Assembly: GCA_900660155.1 (NCBI GenBank)
Contig: CABFPE010000168.1
Location: 167,881 to 197,548 of the forward strand
Source: Hofstenia miamia
Lineage: Eukaryota > Xenacoelomorpha > Acoela > Hofsteniidae
Direction of reading: 5' to 3'
DNA length: 29,668 bases
Shown here: piece by piece, positions 20,194 through 29,668 of the stretch
Layout of the letters: every line of letters begins with the position of its first letter
Numbering within the stretch: the first letter of the stretch is position 1
Position numbers and translations under genes: made by a program
The notes under the pieces: generated by a model
Database searches by the model: none
What the model was told of the DNA's origin: nothing
The model's input: the letters and a program-made list of their open reading frames with translations, nothing else

Positions 20194-20560
20194 TGAAGAA
20201 GTTAAAGATGTTTGGTGCTCCAACCAGAGTGCTGGGGTTACACCATCACAAGACTCTCCTAATAACCAGGTTTCTAATTATGACATAATGATAAAAATGG
20301 AAACCGACTTCGTAAAAATTAAAAATCCTAAATATCACCATAACTACAAGGACTAATAACTATACCCTTGAAACTCAGTAACTCACCAAAATTTGAGTTT
20401 ATTTATTTATTTTATTCTTTTTATGTTTTTATTTTTTTATTTTTTTTTTTGGTTTGGGGGAGGTTGTATGTTGTATATGGTTCTTGATTTTGAAGTTTAA
20501 ACACCAATAACCATAAAGAGAATTGTAACTCGGAAGATGTAATATTCAATAATAACTTTT
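20194..20560 (+). repeat. First-copy 3' end and truncated LTR fragment
   Basis: Shifted integrase tail (VKDVWCSNQSAGV in a new frame, to the TAA at 20,354), a T-rich stretch, a polypurine-like TTTGGGGGAGG, then about 97 bases (20,464-20,560) of diverged LTR that lack the terminal TG and stop before the LTR 3' end. The next base onward is integrase sequence again, so the join at about 20,561 is an abrupt LTR-to-integrase fusion. Confidence 0.7.
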
Positions 20561-20989
20561 TGATACCACATACTTGCCATTTCCAATTGTAAACATTGAC
20601 TTTGCAGTTTCCAATAACCATAAATTCATTGTTGTTGATTCATGCTCTGGCTGGCGAGAGTCTCAAATTCTTCCTAATACAAAAATTAAAACTGTAAAAA
20701 GTAAAATGCCAATAACCATTACAATTTTTAGTGTTCGAGCACCACTTGTAACTTGTAAACGATAATGCAGCCGAATTCCGAAGTATGGAGCTCAACGATT
20801 GGTTGAAAGGCATTGGATGTGAACAGAAATTCTCACCTCCTCGTCATCAAGTTTCGAATGGCCAAGCTGAACGCATGGTTCAAAGAGTAAATTGTAGCTG
20901 TAGAGTCCGCATCCTGGTGCTAGTGATTCTTACTTTCAACGTATAATTATTACTTTTAACCCTACTCCCTCACCTTGATCTGGTACTGC
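20561..20989 (+). pseudogene. Mosaic integrase fragment before N
   Basis: Homologous to 19,558-19,990. Its first 200 bases are clearly diverged, then 96 bases (20,760-20,855) are identical to 19,755-19,850, then it diverges again up to the N at 20,990. The patchwork suggests gene conversion, a chimeric read or a poor local consensus. No useful open frame remains. Confidence 0.6.
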
Positions 20990-20990
20990 N

Positions 20991-21476
20991 GAACGCATGG
21001 TTCAAACAATAAAGAGTTCATTGAAGCTGTGGAGTCCTCATCTTGGTGCTATTGATTCGTACCTTCAAAGAATTCTTTTAACCCTTCATACCACTCCTTC
21101 ACGTGGATCTGCTACTGCTCCTGCTGAACTAGTTTCTGGCAAGAACTTACGGAGCCCAATAATTAACGATGCTTGTTATCGGAGAAGCAATGATGTTATT
21201 TACGAAGGGAAGCCAGCAGGGTTCATCATGCCCTTGGGGCGTAACGCAGTGCTGTTAAGGCAGCAAAATGATAAACCTATTATTAGTTCGAATTCTCAAT
21301 TCAGATTTACTAATGAAGAAGTTAAAGATGTTTGGTGCTCCAACCAGAGTGCTGGGGTTACACCATCACAAGACTCTCCTAATAACCAGGTTTCTAATTA
21401 TGACAGTGATGATAATATTGCAAACAGACTTCGTGATCGTAAAAATCCTAAATATCACCATAACTACAAGGACTAA
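20991..21476 (+). pseudogene. Second copy of integrase C-terminal part
   Basis: Near-identical to 19,863 onward (offset 1,128) with scattered substitutions. The frame runs 159 codons from RMVQTIKSS to YHHNYKD and TAA, and preserves the uninterrupted tail (RFTNEEVKDVW) that the first copy has lost. It starts directly after an N, at a point within sequence already present to the left, so contig overlap or a true second copy are both possible. The catalytic Glu region lies at the very start. Confidence 0.75.
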
Positions 21477-21576
21477 TAACTATACCCTTGAAACTCAGTA
21501 ACTCACCAAAATTTGAGTTTATTTATTTATTTTATTCTTTTTATGTTTTTATTTTTTTATTTTGTTCTCTTCTTTT

Positions 21577-21588
21577 GGGGAGGCAGGA
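21577..21588 (+). promoter_or_regulatory. Polypurine tract
   Basis: GGGGAGGCAGGA directly before the TG of the 3' LTR, after a T-rich stretch. This is the expected plus-strand priming site of an LTR element. Confidence 0.7.
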
Positions 21589-21739
21589 TGTTGTATGTTG
21601 TATACGGTTCTTAAATTTGTAGTATAAACACCTGTAATCATAGAGAGAATTGTAGCTCGGAAGATTTAATAAACAATTTTATCTTGTTCAGGAATGTTGT
21701 GTTTCTTACCAAATATCTATCATTATTAAACATTCATCA
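21589..21739 (+). repeat. 3' LTR
   Basis: 151 bp, TGTTGTATG...CATTCATCA, the same length as the 5' LTR with a handful of substitutions. Contains AATAAA. Its last 115 bases and the following 132 bases reappear after the N at 21,927. Confidence 0.88.
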
Positions 21740-22174
21740 AGTTTTAGTAAAAAAAGTTTTTTTATAAATACATGATAGGTAGAAAATATGTATTAATTTT
21801 AATAGCTTTAGAAAAAAAGTAAAATTTCTTGATAAATATCTTCCCTAGTAATTTATCTTTTGTTAAAATTANTATCGTTAATGAAGTGGTGTCTTACAGA
21901 AATGTTCACCAAAGAGGAGTTAGTCANTAAACACCTGTAATCATAGAGAGAATTGTAGCTCGGAAGATTTAATAAACAATTTTATCTTGTTCAGGAATGT
22001 TGTGTTTCTTACCAAATATCTATCATTATTAAACATTCATCAAGTTTTAGTAAAAAAAGTTTTTTTATAAATACATGATAGGTAGAAAATATGTATTAAT
22101 TTTAATAGCTTTAGAAAAAAAGTAAAATTTCTTGATAAATATCTTCCCTAGTAATTTATCTTTTGTTAAAATTA
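21625..22174. repeat. 247-bp duplication with a 54-bp wedge between two Ns
   Basis: 21,625-21,871 and 21,928-22,174 are identical. Between them, 21,873-21,926 is bounded by Ns and unrelated to its surroundings. The arrangement is the same as at 15,929-16,337: overlapping contigs plus a probably misplaced small contig. The second LTR fragment is therefore not evidence of another insertion. Confidence 0.88.
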
Positions 22175-22590
22175 CTACATTTTTGCTTTTGCCAAAAGTG
22201 TAATGTGATTGCCTTTTTGCATCTCTTAAGTTTTATTATGCAATTTGTATAAAGCATTTACATATTAAAAAGTAAGTTAAAGAGCTTATTTAACAATTTC
22301 AAATCTGATAATTTGAGGGATTTTGATTATTTGATTGCTAATTGATAATTGATCTAGCATTTAACGATTAGTAATTGTTTGATTTATCTGCTTCCAATCA
22401 AGTATAGATTTCCCACATGCCAAATATTGCAAATCAGATCACCCTACTATAACATATTGACCACAGCTGGTTCATTTTCAGAATAATTAAAAATAAAACT
22501 AGCAGTTACAGGCTTTTTATTATAACTCAAAATATTAAAGTAGGTAGTTAATCTTTGTTTTAAAATTACTCCGTAGTTTGAATTTAAAAA
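22175..22590. other. AT-rich spacer
   Basis: No gene, terminal repeat or RNA signal recognised between the LTR flank and the transposase-like remnant. Confidence 0.55.
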
Positions 22591-23800
22591 ATGAATACTG
22601 CAACTAGTACCAGCAAACAGCAGCTACAAATCCAACCATTCAATCTCTAAGAGAGAGCAAACTGCCAATAAAGAAGAATGCATGCGTGTTTTGTCCATCA
22701 CTAAGTTTTAAAAAAAACTGTTAGGGAGAATCTTGATAGTGGCCTTAGCAAAGTTTTTGGAATTTTGCAAAAAGGCAAGAATAATAACAAACCGCATTAC
22801 AATGGAAAAAAACGAAACTGAATTCAAAATTTGAGGAATGGAAGTCCATATTAAGAGAAGATGCAAAAGATCAAGTTCACAGTAAGAAAGGGAAAGAAAA
22901 TCTAACTGTCTATAACATTTGTAGTAGCATACAGCAATGTTTTAAAAATGACAGATGCTACAAAGACGGTATTTTGAAACAGGCTCAATTACAGGTGCTG
23001 ACAAATCATTGGAGAAGTAGATGAAGAAAAATGAAGAAAACTGAATAGTGTCAATAAAAAGAAAGCATATAGTGAAGTGTAAGAAATTTGAAGAGAAGAT
23101 GAACTGAAATTCTTAGAAGCAGCTCTGAAAGCTGTGAAGAGTCCAATAACAATGAAAAAGATTTGTTTATGGTTTCAATACCAAAAAATACACCTATTTC
23201 TATGAAGTGGCTAAGGAATGCAATAGGCAGAAATTTACCAGAAGCTCTTGACAGAACAAAAGTAAGTGGGAAAATGCTAAATTGCAACTGCAACATTTGT
23301 ATTAGCTGAATTTGATAATAGTGTTGGATGCAGTTTAAATGACCTTAACATTAATCAGACATCAATCATCAAAGCTAGAAAAAACAGAGAGTATACACAA
23401 AAATTAATCAGTGCATTGCATGTGTCAAATGATATCCTGAATTCATCACGGGGATGGAAAGTTATTTCTAGAATTTACAAGCAAACATTTGGTTGAGAGG
23501 TTACCTGTGATTGTCACTGGATATACAACTAATAAACACTTAGGTGTGCGAAAACTAGTCTTCTTCAGCTAAACTGCACACTGATGCGTTGTTGCATGTT
23601 TAATGTAAAATACCAACAATACTGTGCAAGAACCAGGAGCATGTGTCAAATTTGTGCAACAACGGGGTCAGAACTTAACATGCATCATCACATACATTGC
23701 GTTGTGTTAGATCTAGTAATAAAATTGTGCCTTGGTCCTTCAACAGGTCCAGATATATTGATTTGTAATCTTTTTGATCTAACTGGATTGTCATTAACAT
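22591..23800 (+). pseudogene. Transposase-like repeated invertebrate gene, 5' half
   Basis: No long open frame survives, but plus-strand translation in shifting frames yields ordered blocks of a protein family that I recall as many near-identical hypothetical proteins in cnidarian and arthropod genomes: LPEALDRTKVS (23,235-23,267), VGCSLNDLNINQTSIIKARK (23,322 onward), DGKLF followed by LVERLPVIVTG (23,489-23,521), and LGPSTGPDIL (23,731-23,760). In that family an Asp in the DGK block, a later Asp and a conserved His-rich block suggest an RNase H-like (DDE) fold, but that is inference. The unit stops at the LINE tail at 23,801 in the middle of its normal course and resumes at about 27,440. 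The family assignment is from memory and untested. Confidence 0.55.
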
Positions 23801-25555
23801 AATAAATAAATAAATAAGTTCTTTATTTCCTGTACAACTACAAACTGCATAAGAATCAAAGCCAATGTAGGGATGTAGAAGTAAAAAGGAAAGGAATGAG
23901 AAGACTGAACGTGATACGTTTATAGGGCGTTTGGGATTGTGCCAGAGTTAATGTAATTCCATGCGATGTAAATAAAAGATTTGCGATACTTTGCCTTGCA
24001 AACAAAATGGCCAGTGTGAAGACATCTAAGAGGATATTGACAAGGCGTTTCTTGAAGCTTAGAGTGTAAAGGGTGGAGATTATCACATCGAATTTTTTCT
24101 ATCAAATGAACAGTGTCATTTCTGATGGACGAGTTGATAGTGCTGAGGATCCCCAACCGTCATGTTTTAGGATATGACTCCCATGTCGGATATAGCGCTG
24201 AATAAAACGACGACATTTTACAGTGATATGATAAATCCAAGCAGGAGTGGCGTAAGTAATGTGGGGTATTATGTAGGTTTTGAAGATAAACTTTGAGACA
24301 TTAGTTTTGAAAAATCTGACAATGTATGAAATAGAGTTGGTGATGCAGTATAGCTTAGACACCACAGTTGACACATGCTTGTCGAAGTTGAGATTGTCAT
24401 CAATTTCAACGCCTAAATATGTCCAAAATTTCACTCACTCGAGATAGTCACCATGAATATTAAAAGGCTTGGATGTTGCTTTCAGCAGGTTGGTATTTTT
24501 AACGCCTCTGTTTATGAATAACATATCTTTTGACTTGGTGGAATTAAGGGTTAGGTTTAGGTTGTCATACTGAGGTAAAATAATGTCAGAGAGTAAATGT
24601 TGAGCATTTTCATGATCTTGGAAAGGACTAGAACTAGTAATTTCAAACAATTCATATGTGTTGTCCGCATATTCTAGGGATAAGTTGTGGAGGTTAGGAG
24701 ATGATTGTAGATCGCTTCAGTCAGTGGCATATATGATATAGAGAAGTTGGGATAAGGAACCACCTTGGGGAATGATAGTCAAAACAGGGATAACTGGAGA
24801 TTTTCCACTGGATGCAATAACTTTCTGTGACCAACCAAATAGGTATGAGTTTAACCAGTGTAAAAACCACAAGTCTTCAGGCAGACAGTGTTTCTGGATA
24901 ATGGTGAGAAGTTTCCCAGGAAGCATGGTATTAAAGGCGGAAGAAAAATCTAGAAAATGACACGTACTGCAGACTGAGAGGATTTATCAAGCTTAAGGAG
25001 GATCCATTCGATAAGGAATATAAGAAATTCGGTGGTACAATGGTTAGCTTGGTAAGCAAATTGTAGGTTATTGGTTGCACTTCTGAAGATTTTTGTTGCA
25101 ACTGGGTTTAAAATCTTTTCAAAGCATTGTGTGGAAATGGAGGAAAGACAGACCAGCCAAAAGTTTTTATCTGCATTGCTATCAAGATTGGAATTTTTCA
25201 AAATAGGTTGCTTCCAGCAGGTTGGATGGTATGAGTTTTTAATAATGTTTTTGTAGAGAAGGCTATAGGGGGCAATAGAGAATCATAACACTACCCATTG
25301 AGGAAGGTTGTCAGGCCCACCCACTTTGAAAGAATTGATGTTATGAAATGTGTTTGCCACAGTTTCTTTGCTAATATATGAAGATTCTAAGTTGGGGAGA
25401 TCGGGGTTTTCAAAACCAAATGAATAGTCTTTTTGAGCATCAAGATTAAAGTGAGTGAAAAATGTGTTGAGCTCTTCTGAGCAGCTAAGTGAAATAAACA
25501 GTTTCTTGGGAGCGGATTTGGTGTATTTTAAAATTAGGTGCCACAGGTCAGACAA
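23801..25555 (-). pseudogene. LINE ORF2, reverse transcriptase and C-terminal part
   Basis: From 25,555 downward: KVGGPDNLPQWVV (start of the RT palm), ATNNLQFAYQANHCTTEFL, IIPQGGSLSQLLYIIY (the conserved PQGs motif, about 24,727-24,780), then the catalytic site read as YADN (24,660-24,671) in place of YADD, then FWTYLGVEIDDNLNFDKHV and YIIPHITYATPAWIYH of the thumb and C-terminal region. The blocks are spread over several frames with stops between, for example near 24,434 and 24,720. The lost second Asp of the active site shows that the enzyme is dead even apart from the frame breaks. Confidence 0.85.
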
Positions 25556-25570
25556 ACTAGTGGTTATAGT

Positions 25571-26654
25571 CTAGTACCTTTCTTTTTTGCATTTCAGGAT
25601 ATAAGATGTAATAAGATGCTGGGTGAGGTTACATTCAATGTTATTGCCGGTCATCATGGCATGACATTTCTTGTGAAAGAGATTATGTAATGTGTCATCC
25701 TTGGGGATGGATAAGTAGTCATCTTCAGGTTTTGTTACATACAGGGTAAACATGTCTAGATTAAATGTAAGGTAGCTGGTGATGACTTCACAATTATTAT
25801 CAACATTGTCCTCCGCGAAGACTGACCAATTGATAGTGTCAAGTGAAACTTTGAGTTGTTCAACTCTAGTTTTGTGAAGTCTACGTCGAGGTTTATCTGC
25901 ATTATGGCTAATCTTGTTAGTCATGATTATGATGCTGACGCGGTATTGCTAAAGTGTTGAACAGGTCTCTAGGATAGGAGGATAGAATGTGGAAGTGTAG
26001 GAATTAGGATGGCTAGTCAAGTATGGATTTACTAGGAAAGAATGTGGGAAAGTCAATAAGGTTAGTGAGACTGAATGAATCCAAGGCTTTAAGTTTATCT
26101 GAGTTTATGTCTCCAACCAGTATGATTAGAGATAATGGATGCTTACATTTGATCCTAGACAAATGAGGAAGTAATATACCTCCACATGCAGATTTCTTGG
26201 ATTGAGGACGTATATATGTGTTTATTAATATGACAATGTTAATACTTCTGTGCAAGTATTGAGGACGGCATACAATACCCAATGATTCAATGCCTATAGT
26301 ATCATTGCAGAGCTTGAGTACGTGTTTTGGTAATAAGGTCTCCTCCAGAGTTGTATTTCCTATCCAAGTGGCATGTGTAAAAATCACCAAGTTGAAGGCA
26401 AGAACTGGGAACATCACTGGTGAGGCGAGTTTCTTGTAGAGCAAAAACTGACATGGCTGAGTGAGAAAAGTCAAATGATTCGAGAGTGTACAATTTTCAG
26501 TGGATACTGTTGATGTTGTGAGATATGATAAAGGGAAATAAAAAAGCATCAGCAGAGTACAGGAAATGTTTTTGAAGTCAATCAATTTCTTCAATGTTGA
26601 CTTTAGTGCAATTATGGAGCAGTTCCAAGTCATTTCATGGTACATTATCATCAT
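25571..26654 (-). pseudogene. LINE ORF2, endonuclease part and linker
   Basis: Remnant of an apurinic-like (EEP family) endonuclease: VFALQETRL (26,422-26,448), the QET block with the metal-binding Glu, and LIILVGDINSDKL (about 26,090-26,131), the GDxN block. A frame change separates them. 25,571-25,924 is the charged linker (PRRRLHKTRVEQLK) between endonuclease and reverse transcriptase. The terminal SDH block is not clearly seen. Confidence 0.78.
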
Positions 26655-27427
26655 TGATCATAAGCCATCTTTTCTTTAGCAACTTCTTTTCAGTTTCTAT
26701 ATCCTCTGGTAATAGTGCATGACTAATGTATATGGGTATTGTGTATATCGTATTCTTTTAAATTTCATGCATTGCTTAAAGTTCTGTGGCTATCCTATGA
26801 ACTTTTCAAGGACAGAAGAATGGATCTTGGTTTGTTTAAGTCAGGTTTGTATTTTGTATCATCTATCACTGACGTGTCTTCATTCATGTATTGTAGAAAC
26901 TTTTCTACTTCTCATTGTTCTTTTTTTGGCATATTTTCGGGTTTTGTTTGATGATTTCAGGTATTCCGCGAATTTTCAGTACTTTAGCAGTGCCTATAAC
27001 AGCACGAGGTTTCTGTAGTTTCCTCATAATTTTTTGGTTTGATTATTTATCTGTTTCTGAATATTCATTGATTGTGCTATAAATAAATCAGTGACTTTCT
27101 TTTCCAGCATAGAGGTCTTAAATGCATTATTGACTGAATTACTAAAATGGTCAGCAGCTTCGTATTTCGTAATTTCAGAATAGTGGTATCTTTTCGCCCA
27201 TTTTCTACACAAGAATTGCATAATAAAATTATGTTGTTACTTGCATCAAAGAGAGCATTCAGAATATTTGTGGAGAATCCTGTACAATCATGTTTCCAAT
27301 GCATGTTATGTGAACAACAAAAGCAACTGAATATGTTTTCCTCACTTTTAATGTTTTTACTGCATGTCAAACAAATTTTAGTACAATGTTGCATAGTGTG
27401 TACAGAGTATTTGGTAAACATGACCAT
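26655..27427 (-). pseudogene. LINE ORF1 with PHD-type zinc finger
   Basis: The minus-strand frame from ATG 27,427 contains a Cys/His pattern of the PHD type: CLTC, CFCC, HWKHDC and CNSC in order over about 60 residues. PHD fingers are known in ORF1 of CR1/L2-type LINEs. The frame ends near 27,077; downstream pieces in other frames include VLKIRGIPE (about 26,970). ORF1 proteins of this type bind RNA or aid integration; this copy is broken. Confidence 0.62.
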
Positions 27428-27439
27428 TCACTAATATAT

Positions 27440-27960
27440 GTATATGTAGCATAGAAGCATATATTGTGCTAGATCCTTTTAAATATTGTGATGTTTGCAA
27501 TTGTGATGCTGCTGTAATCATGGAATTCTCATAAAAGATAATCAAACTAGGAATGACTACAAATGATTTATAGAATTGGTTTTTATAATCCTTGGAAGTG
27601 TTATGCTTTGTGATACAAAATTTCATTGAGCAGGAGTATTGAACAGAGCACACTGGATGGCAACTGCACTGTACTCTATAAAGATTTCACTCTTTCAATC
27701 ACAGTGCTTGGTATACTGATCCACTGACAGTATCAGCACCACTTAATGTCCTTTTTGCAAGCTGTGTTGAACTATATTGATGATAAGCATGTTGCAGATG
27801 AAGCAAGCAAAGCATTTGCAAGGCACATTTAAAACATTGGAGAAAAATGAAATGGATTTAGTTTTTTTATGAAGGTATTTCTAATGAGTAATTGAGGATA
27901 ATGGTTAAAATACCCAACAAGCCAGTGGATAAAGTTACCTATAAGGCTCTGCAACAGATT
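27440..27960 (+). pseudogene. Transposase-like repeated invertebrate gene, 3' half
   Basis: Resumes the plus-strand protein interrupted by the LINE. Blocks in order: QTRNDYK then FIELVFIILG (27,567-27,596), AGVLNRAHWMATALYSIKI (about 27,633-27,689) with the invariant Trp-Met-Ala, SAPLN, then DDKHVADEASKAFARH and, in another frame, EGISNE. The order agrees with the C-terminal part of the family in the 5' half at 22,591-23,800. Single stops (for example TGA before AGV) and frame changes show decay both before and after the LINE joined it. Confidence 0.55.
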
Positions 27961-28189
27961 TTTTCACTGGAAATACCATGAATTTTTTTAATACTCTAAA
28001 TATTCCATCATGATATCTTTCAGTCAATCCAAATAACTCTCATACATGCTCAACTCATGCAAAATTACTAGCTCCACTTAGTAATCTTAAAAGGGAAGAA
28101 TTGCTTGTTTTCCATATCTATCTCAAAATTTATCTGTGCAGTCACTAAAACAACATCAGACACCACAATAAAGTTCAAAATAAGTTATT

Positions 28190-28600
28190 GTGATGACTTC
28201 CCCAGGATTCCAAAGTAACTGTTCATTATTATCCTGGCTTGAATTTTGATGATCTTACAACAATTCTAGGGAATTGCAAACCTTAAAATAAAGTAGAAAA
28301 TGTTCTACTGAAAATTGGACGTAATAACTTACTCAAAAAACCACAACTATTCAGTTTACAAGATTATTATTGACTATTACAAATTCTGCTTACATTTCAG
28401 AGATATTTTCATTTCCCAACAATAAACCTCATAACAAGAAGGCAGTAGAATTAAACTCACACATTACTCAGAATGCTAATCAACTTAATTGTACAACTTA
28501 CAAGCTTTTCAATAAATTTTGATGAGGCAATACAGCTAACCGCGTGAACAATGAACAGTTCCCTAAAGACCAACATTTATCAGGGCTGCCCAAGAAAAGT
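28190..28600 (+). pseudogene. SGNH/GDSL-esterase-like remnant (tentative)
   Basis: The plus strand reads VTVHYYPGLNFDDLTTILGN (28,215 onward) and VENVLLKIGRNNLLKKP (28,293-28,343), the spacing and feel of the SGNH hydrolase blocks in which a strand ending in G-x-N-(D/N) follows a Y/S-P-G turn. Further blocks in other frames include ISEIFSFPNN and VELNSHI (about 28,395-28,460). Esterase domains of this type occur in ORF1 or gag-like proteins of several retroelements. The catalytic Ser block is not clear (DDFPRIP precedes). Whether it belongs to the gene at 27,440-27,960 or to a separate element is unknown. Confidence 0.35.
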
Positions 28601-29254
28601 AGTCTTCAATTATTTTGTGAAACTTCATTTATTCCTCAACAGCTGCACTGCCTTGAGCAAAAATAACACCACTAATATCATTTGAAATTCAGCACTTCAA
28701 AACAATCATCAATAATTATAGTAAGATCTTTTAAATTTAGAACTATTTTGTTCAAATTGATAGTATCATCAAAGAATTGGAAGTTCTCAAAAATAGCTAT
28801 AACCTTGCCTATGCAATTTATTCTAAGGCTTTTTCATGATTGTTATACTCTTAATTATGAGTGGGATTGAAATTATTCAAGGCCAAAGCAACAATTCCCT
28901 AAAACATATATGAATAAAAATTCAAAATGTGTCTAGCAAATTTCCTATTTACAAACAATTTGAAAACTTTGGCTAACTAATATGGAAATTGATAACATGT
29001 GCAATATCCCTAGCTATAGTATTTTTTGTTGTGATAGGATAATGTATATGATAATAGTATATCTATAAGTTAGTGGAGTTTTTTTATTAATCCCAAAAAT
29101 TCTTTGAATTGAAATAAGGGAAGAAATTAAAACATTAATTAACAGACACTATAGCTTTTAGGAGCAGAGATAATACAGTCGGATATGGATAAATTTAACT
29201 CAGTAAATTCAAACTTATTCTTAATTCGAACAAAATTCTTGCATTAGGTAAATA
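28601..29254. other. AT-rich spacer
   Basis: A 62-codon plus-strand frame at 28,682 may continue the decayed region to the left but has no block that I can name. Nothing else is supported. Confidence 0.45.
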
Positions 29255-29518
29255 TCATAGGCAAATCAACAGTGAGGTGGCAGGGGGACCAGTGCAGAAA
29301 GAGACAGGATCAGAGAAATTCGAGGCAAAATAGGCATTGAAGGGATCAGCTTTCTCCAGATCTGAGTGAGCAGAAAGAAGGGTCCATTTCAAACTGGGAG
29401 GTAAGGTTTGAAATAAAGGGAACACAAAAAAGAATAAGAGTCTTGAAGAGATCCCTCTTGGAGTACAACTTCCTGAAAAATTAAATTTTTCAAGATATGT
29501 GTCCTTGTGGTGCTGCAA
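29255..29518 (-). pseudogene. Possible second LINE fragment, pre-RT linker
   Basis: The 87-codon minus-strand frame contains DLEKADPFNAYFASNFSD, resembling the 'EKA-x-x-FN-x-(Y/H)F' block that precedes reverse transcriptase in CR1/RTE-type LINEs. Base composition becomes GC-richer here than in the preceding 600 bases, consistent with a separate insertion running to or past the window end. No RT or endonuclease block is visible nearby, so the call rests on one motif. Confidence 0.38.
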
Positions 29519-29668
29519 AGCTAATTATTTACTCTTTGCCCTTTTCCACAATGTTCCCTTTAATTCCTCACCTACTGTAAAACTCTCTTTGTTCTAGTCC
29601 ATTCCTCACACCATTCTTCTCTACACTTTCCCTGTTGGAGGCCTTCTTGTGCCTTGTTCTACTCCATG

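Larger units (their letters stand above)
16328..21739 (+). mobile_element. Ty3/Gypsy LTR retrotransposon, degenerate
   Basis: Bounded by 151-bp LTRs (16,328-16,478 and 21,589-21,739), with gag zinc knuckles, then protease, reverse transcriptase, RNase H and integrase in the Ty3/Gypsy order. It resembles the K02A2.6-like (Mag-type) elements of invertebrates; no envelope gene is visible. Nearly every frame is interrupted. The 3' part occurs twice (19,863-20,463 and 20,991-21,588) with a diverged LTR and integrase piece between, so the interval is a composite: either two related copies or partly a mis-joined assembly (N at 20,990). Three bases AGT before the 5' LTR recur after the 3' LTR, but a full target duplication is not certain. 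Confidence 0.9.
23801..27440 (-). mobile_element. CR1/Jockey-type non-LTR retrotransposon (LINE)
   Basis: About 3.6 kb on the minus strand. The 3' end is a short TTAT-type microsatellite tail (23,801-23,817), typical of CR1/L2-like elements. Inward lie reverse transcriptase, endonuclease and a PHD-finger ORF1 in the expected order. It is near full length for the group but riddled with stops and frameshifts. It sits antisense inside the transposase-like gene whose halves flank it. I could not fix a target duplication; the 5' boundary (27,430-27,470) is judged from where the flanking coding blocks resume. Confidence 0.85.

Noticed and set aside
23801..23817. Independent (AAAT)n microsatellite
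   Set aside because: It coincides with the 3' end of the minus-strand LINE and is better explained as its tail.
1..29668. CRISPR array, bacterial operon or phage-like module
   Set aside because: No regularly spaced direct repeats with unique spacers, no ribosome-binding-site/gene trains, and clear spliced exons and metazoan transposons throughout.

Overview
This is invertebrate nuclear DNA. It is strongly AT-rich, has one recognisable intron-containing host gene with GT..AG introns, and is crowded with metazoan transposable elements (Ty3/Gypsy, pogo/Tigger, hAT, a CR1/Jockey-type LINE). Nothing prokaryotic is visible: no operons, ribosome binding sites or CRISPR array. The element families fit an arthropod or a cnidarian; the sequence alone does not decide which.

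Layout. 1-3,600: AT-rich DNA with no supportable gene. 3,754-8,208 (minus strand): three consecutive exons of a secreted purple acid phosphatase of the animal ACP7 type. All five metal-binding blocks are present, the splice phases agree, and an AATAAA lies just past the stop. A possible signal-peptide exon lies at 10,679-10,759. The large introns hold a hAT transposase remnant (7,037-7,485), a two-copy tandem repeat (6,241-6,535), a tRNA-like SINE candidate (about 5,703) and an undescribed-looking MITE full of CCACTGGTGG palindromes (9,367-10,205).

11,736-16,322: a decayed pogo/Tigger transposon (CENP-B-like transposase, minus strand) into which a 1,052-bp non-autonomous hAT element has jumped, leaving an exact 8-bp target duplication. 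16,328-21,739: a Ty3/Gypsy retrotransposon with 151-bp LTRs, broken gag and pol, and a repeated 3' part; it starts only a few bases outside the Tigger end. 22,591-23,800 and about 27,440-27,960 (plus strand): two halves of one broken coding unit from a repeated, transposase-like invertebrate family, split by an antisense CR1/Jockey-like LINE (23,801 to about 27,440). Further right are a fragment resembling an SGNH/GDSL esterase (about 28,190-28,600) and a second possible LINE fragment (29,255-29,518).

Assembly warning. Eight single N bases occur (14,430; 16,070; 16,196; 16,766; 16,844; 20,990; 21,872; 21,927). Alone or as pairs they are flanked by direct repeats, seven of the eight by essentially exact ones (979, 141, 88, 76 and 247 bp), as expected of contig overlaps that were never merged. 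The apparent tandem duplications at 13,451-15,409, 15,929-16,337, 16,678-17,327 and 21,625-22,174 are therefore most likely artefacts and should be collapsed before any biology is read from them. The only gene with a plausible host function is the phosphatase; the rest is a graveyard of nested mobile DNA, and no working multi-gene system is evident.
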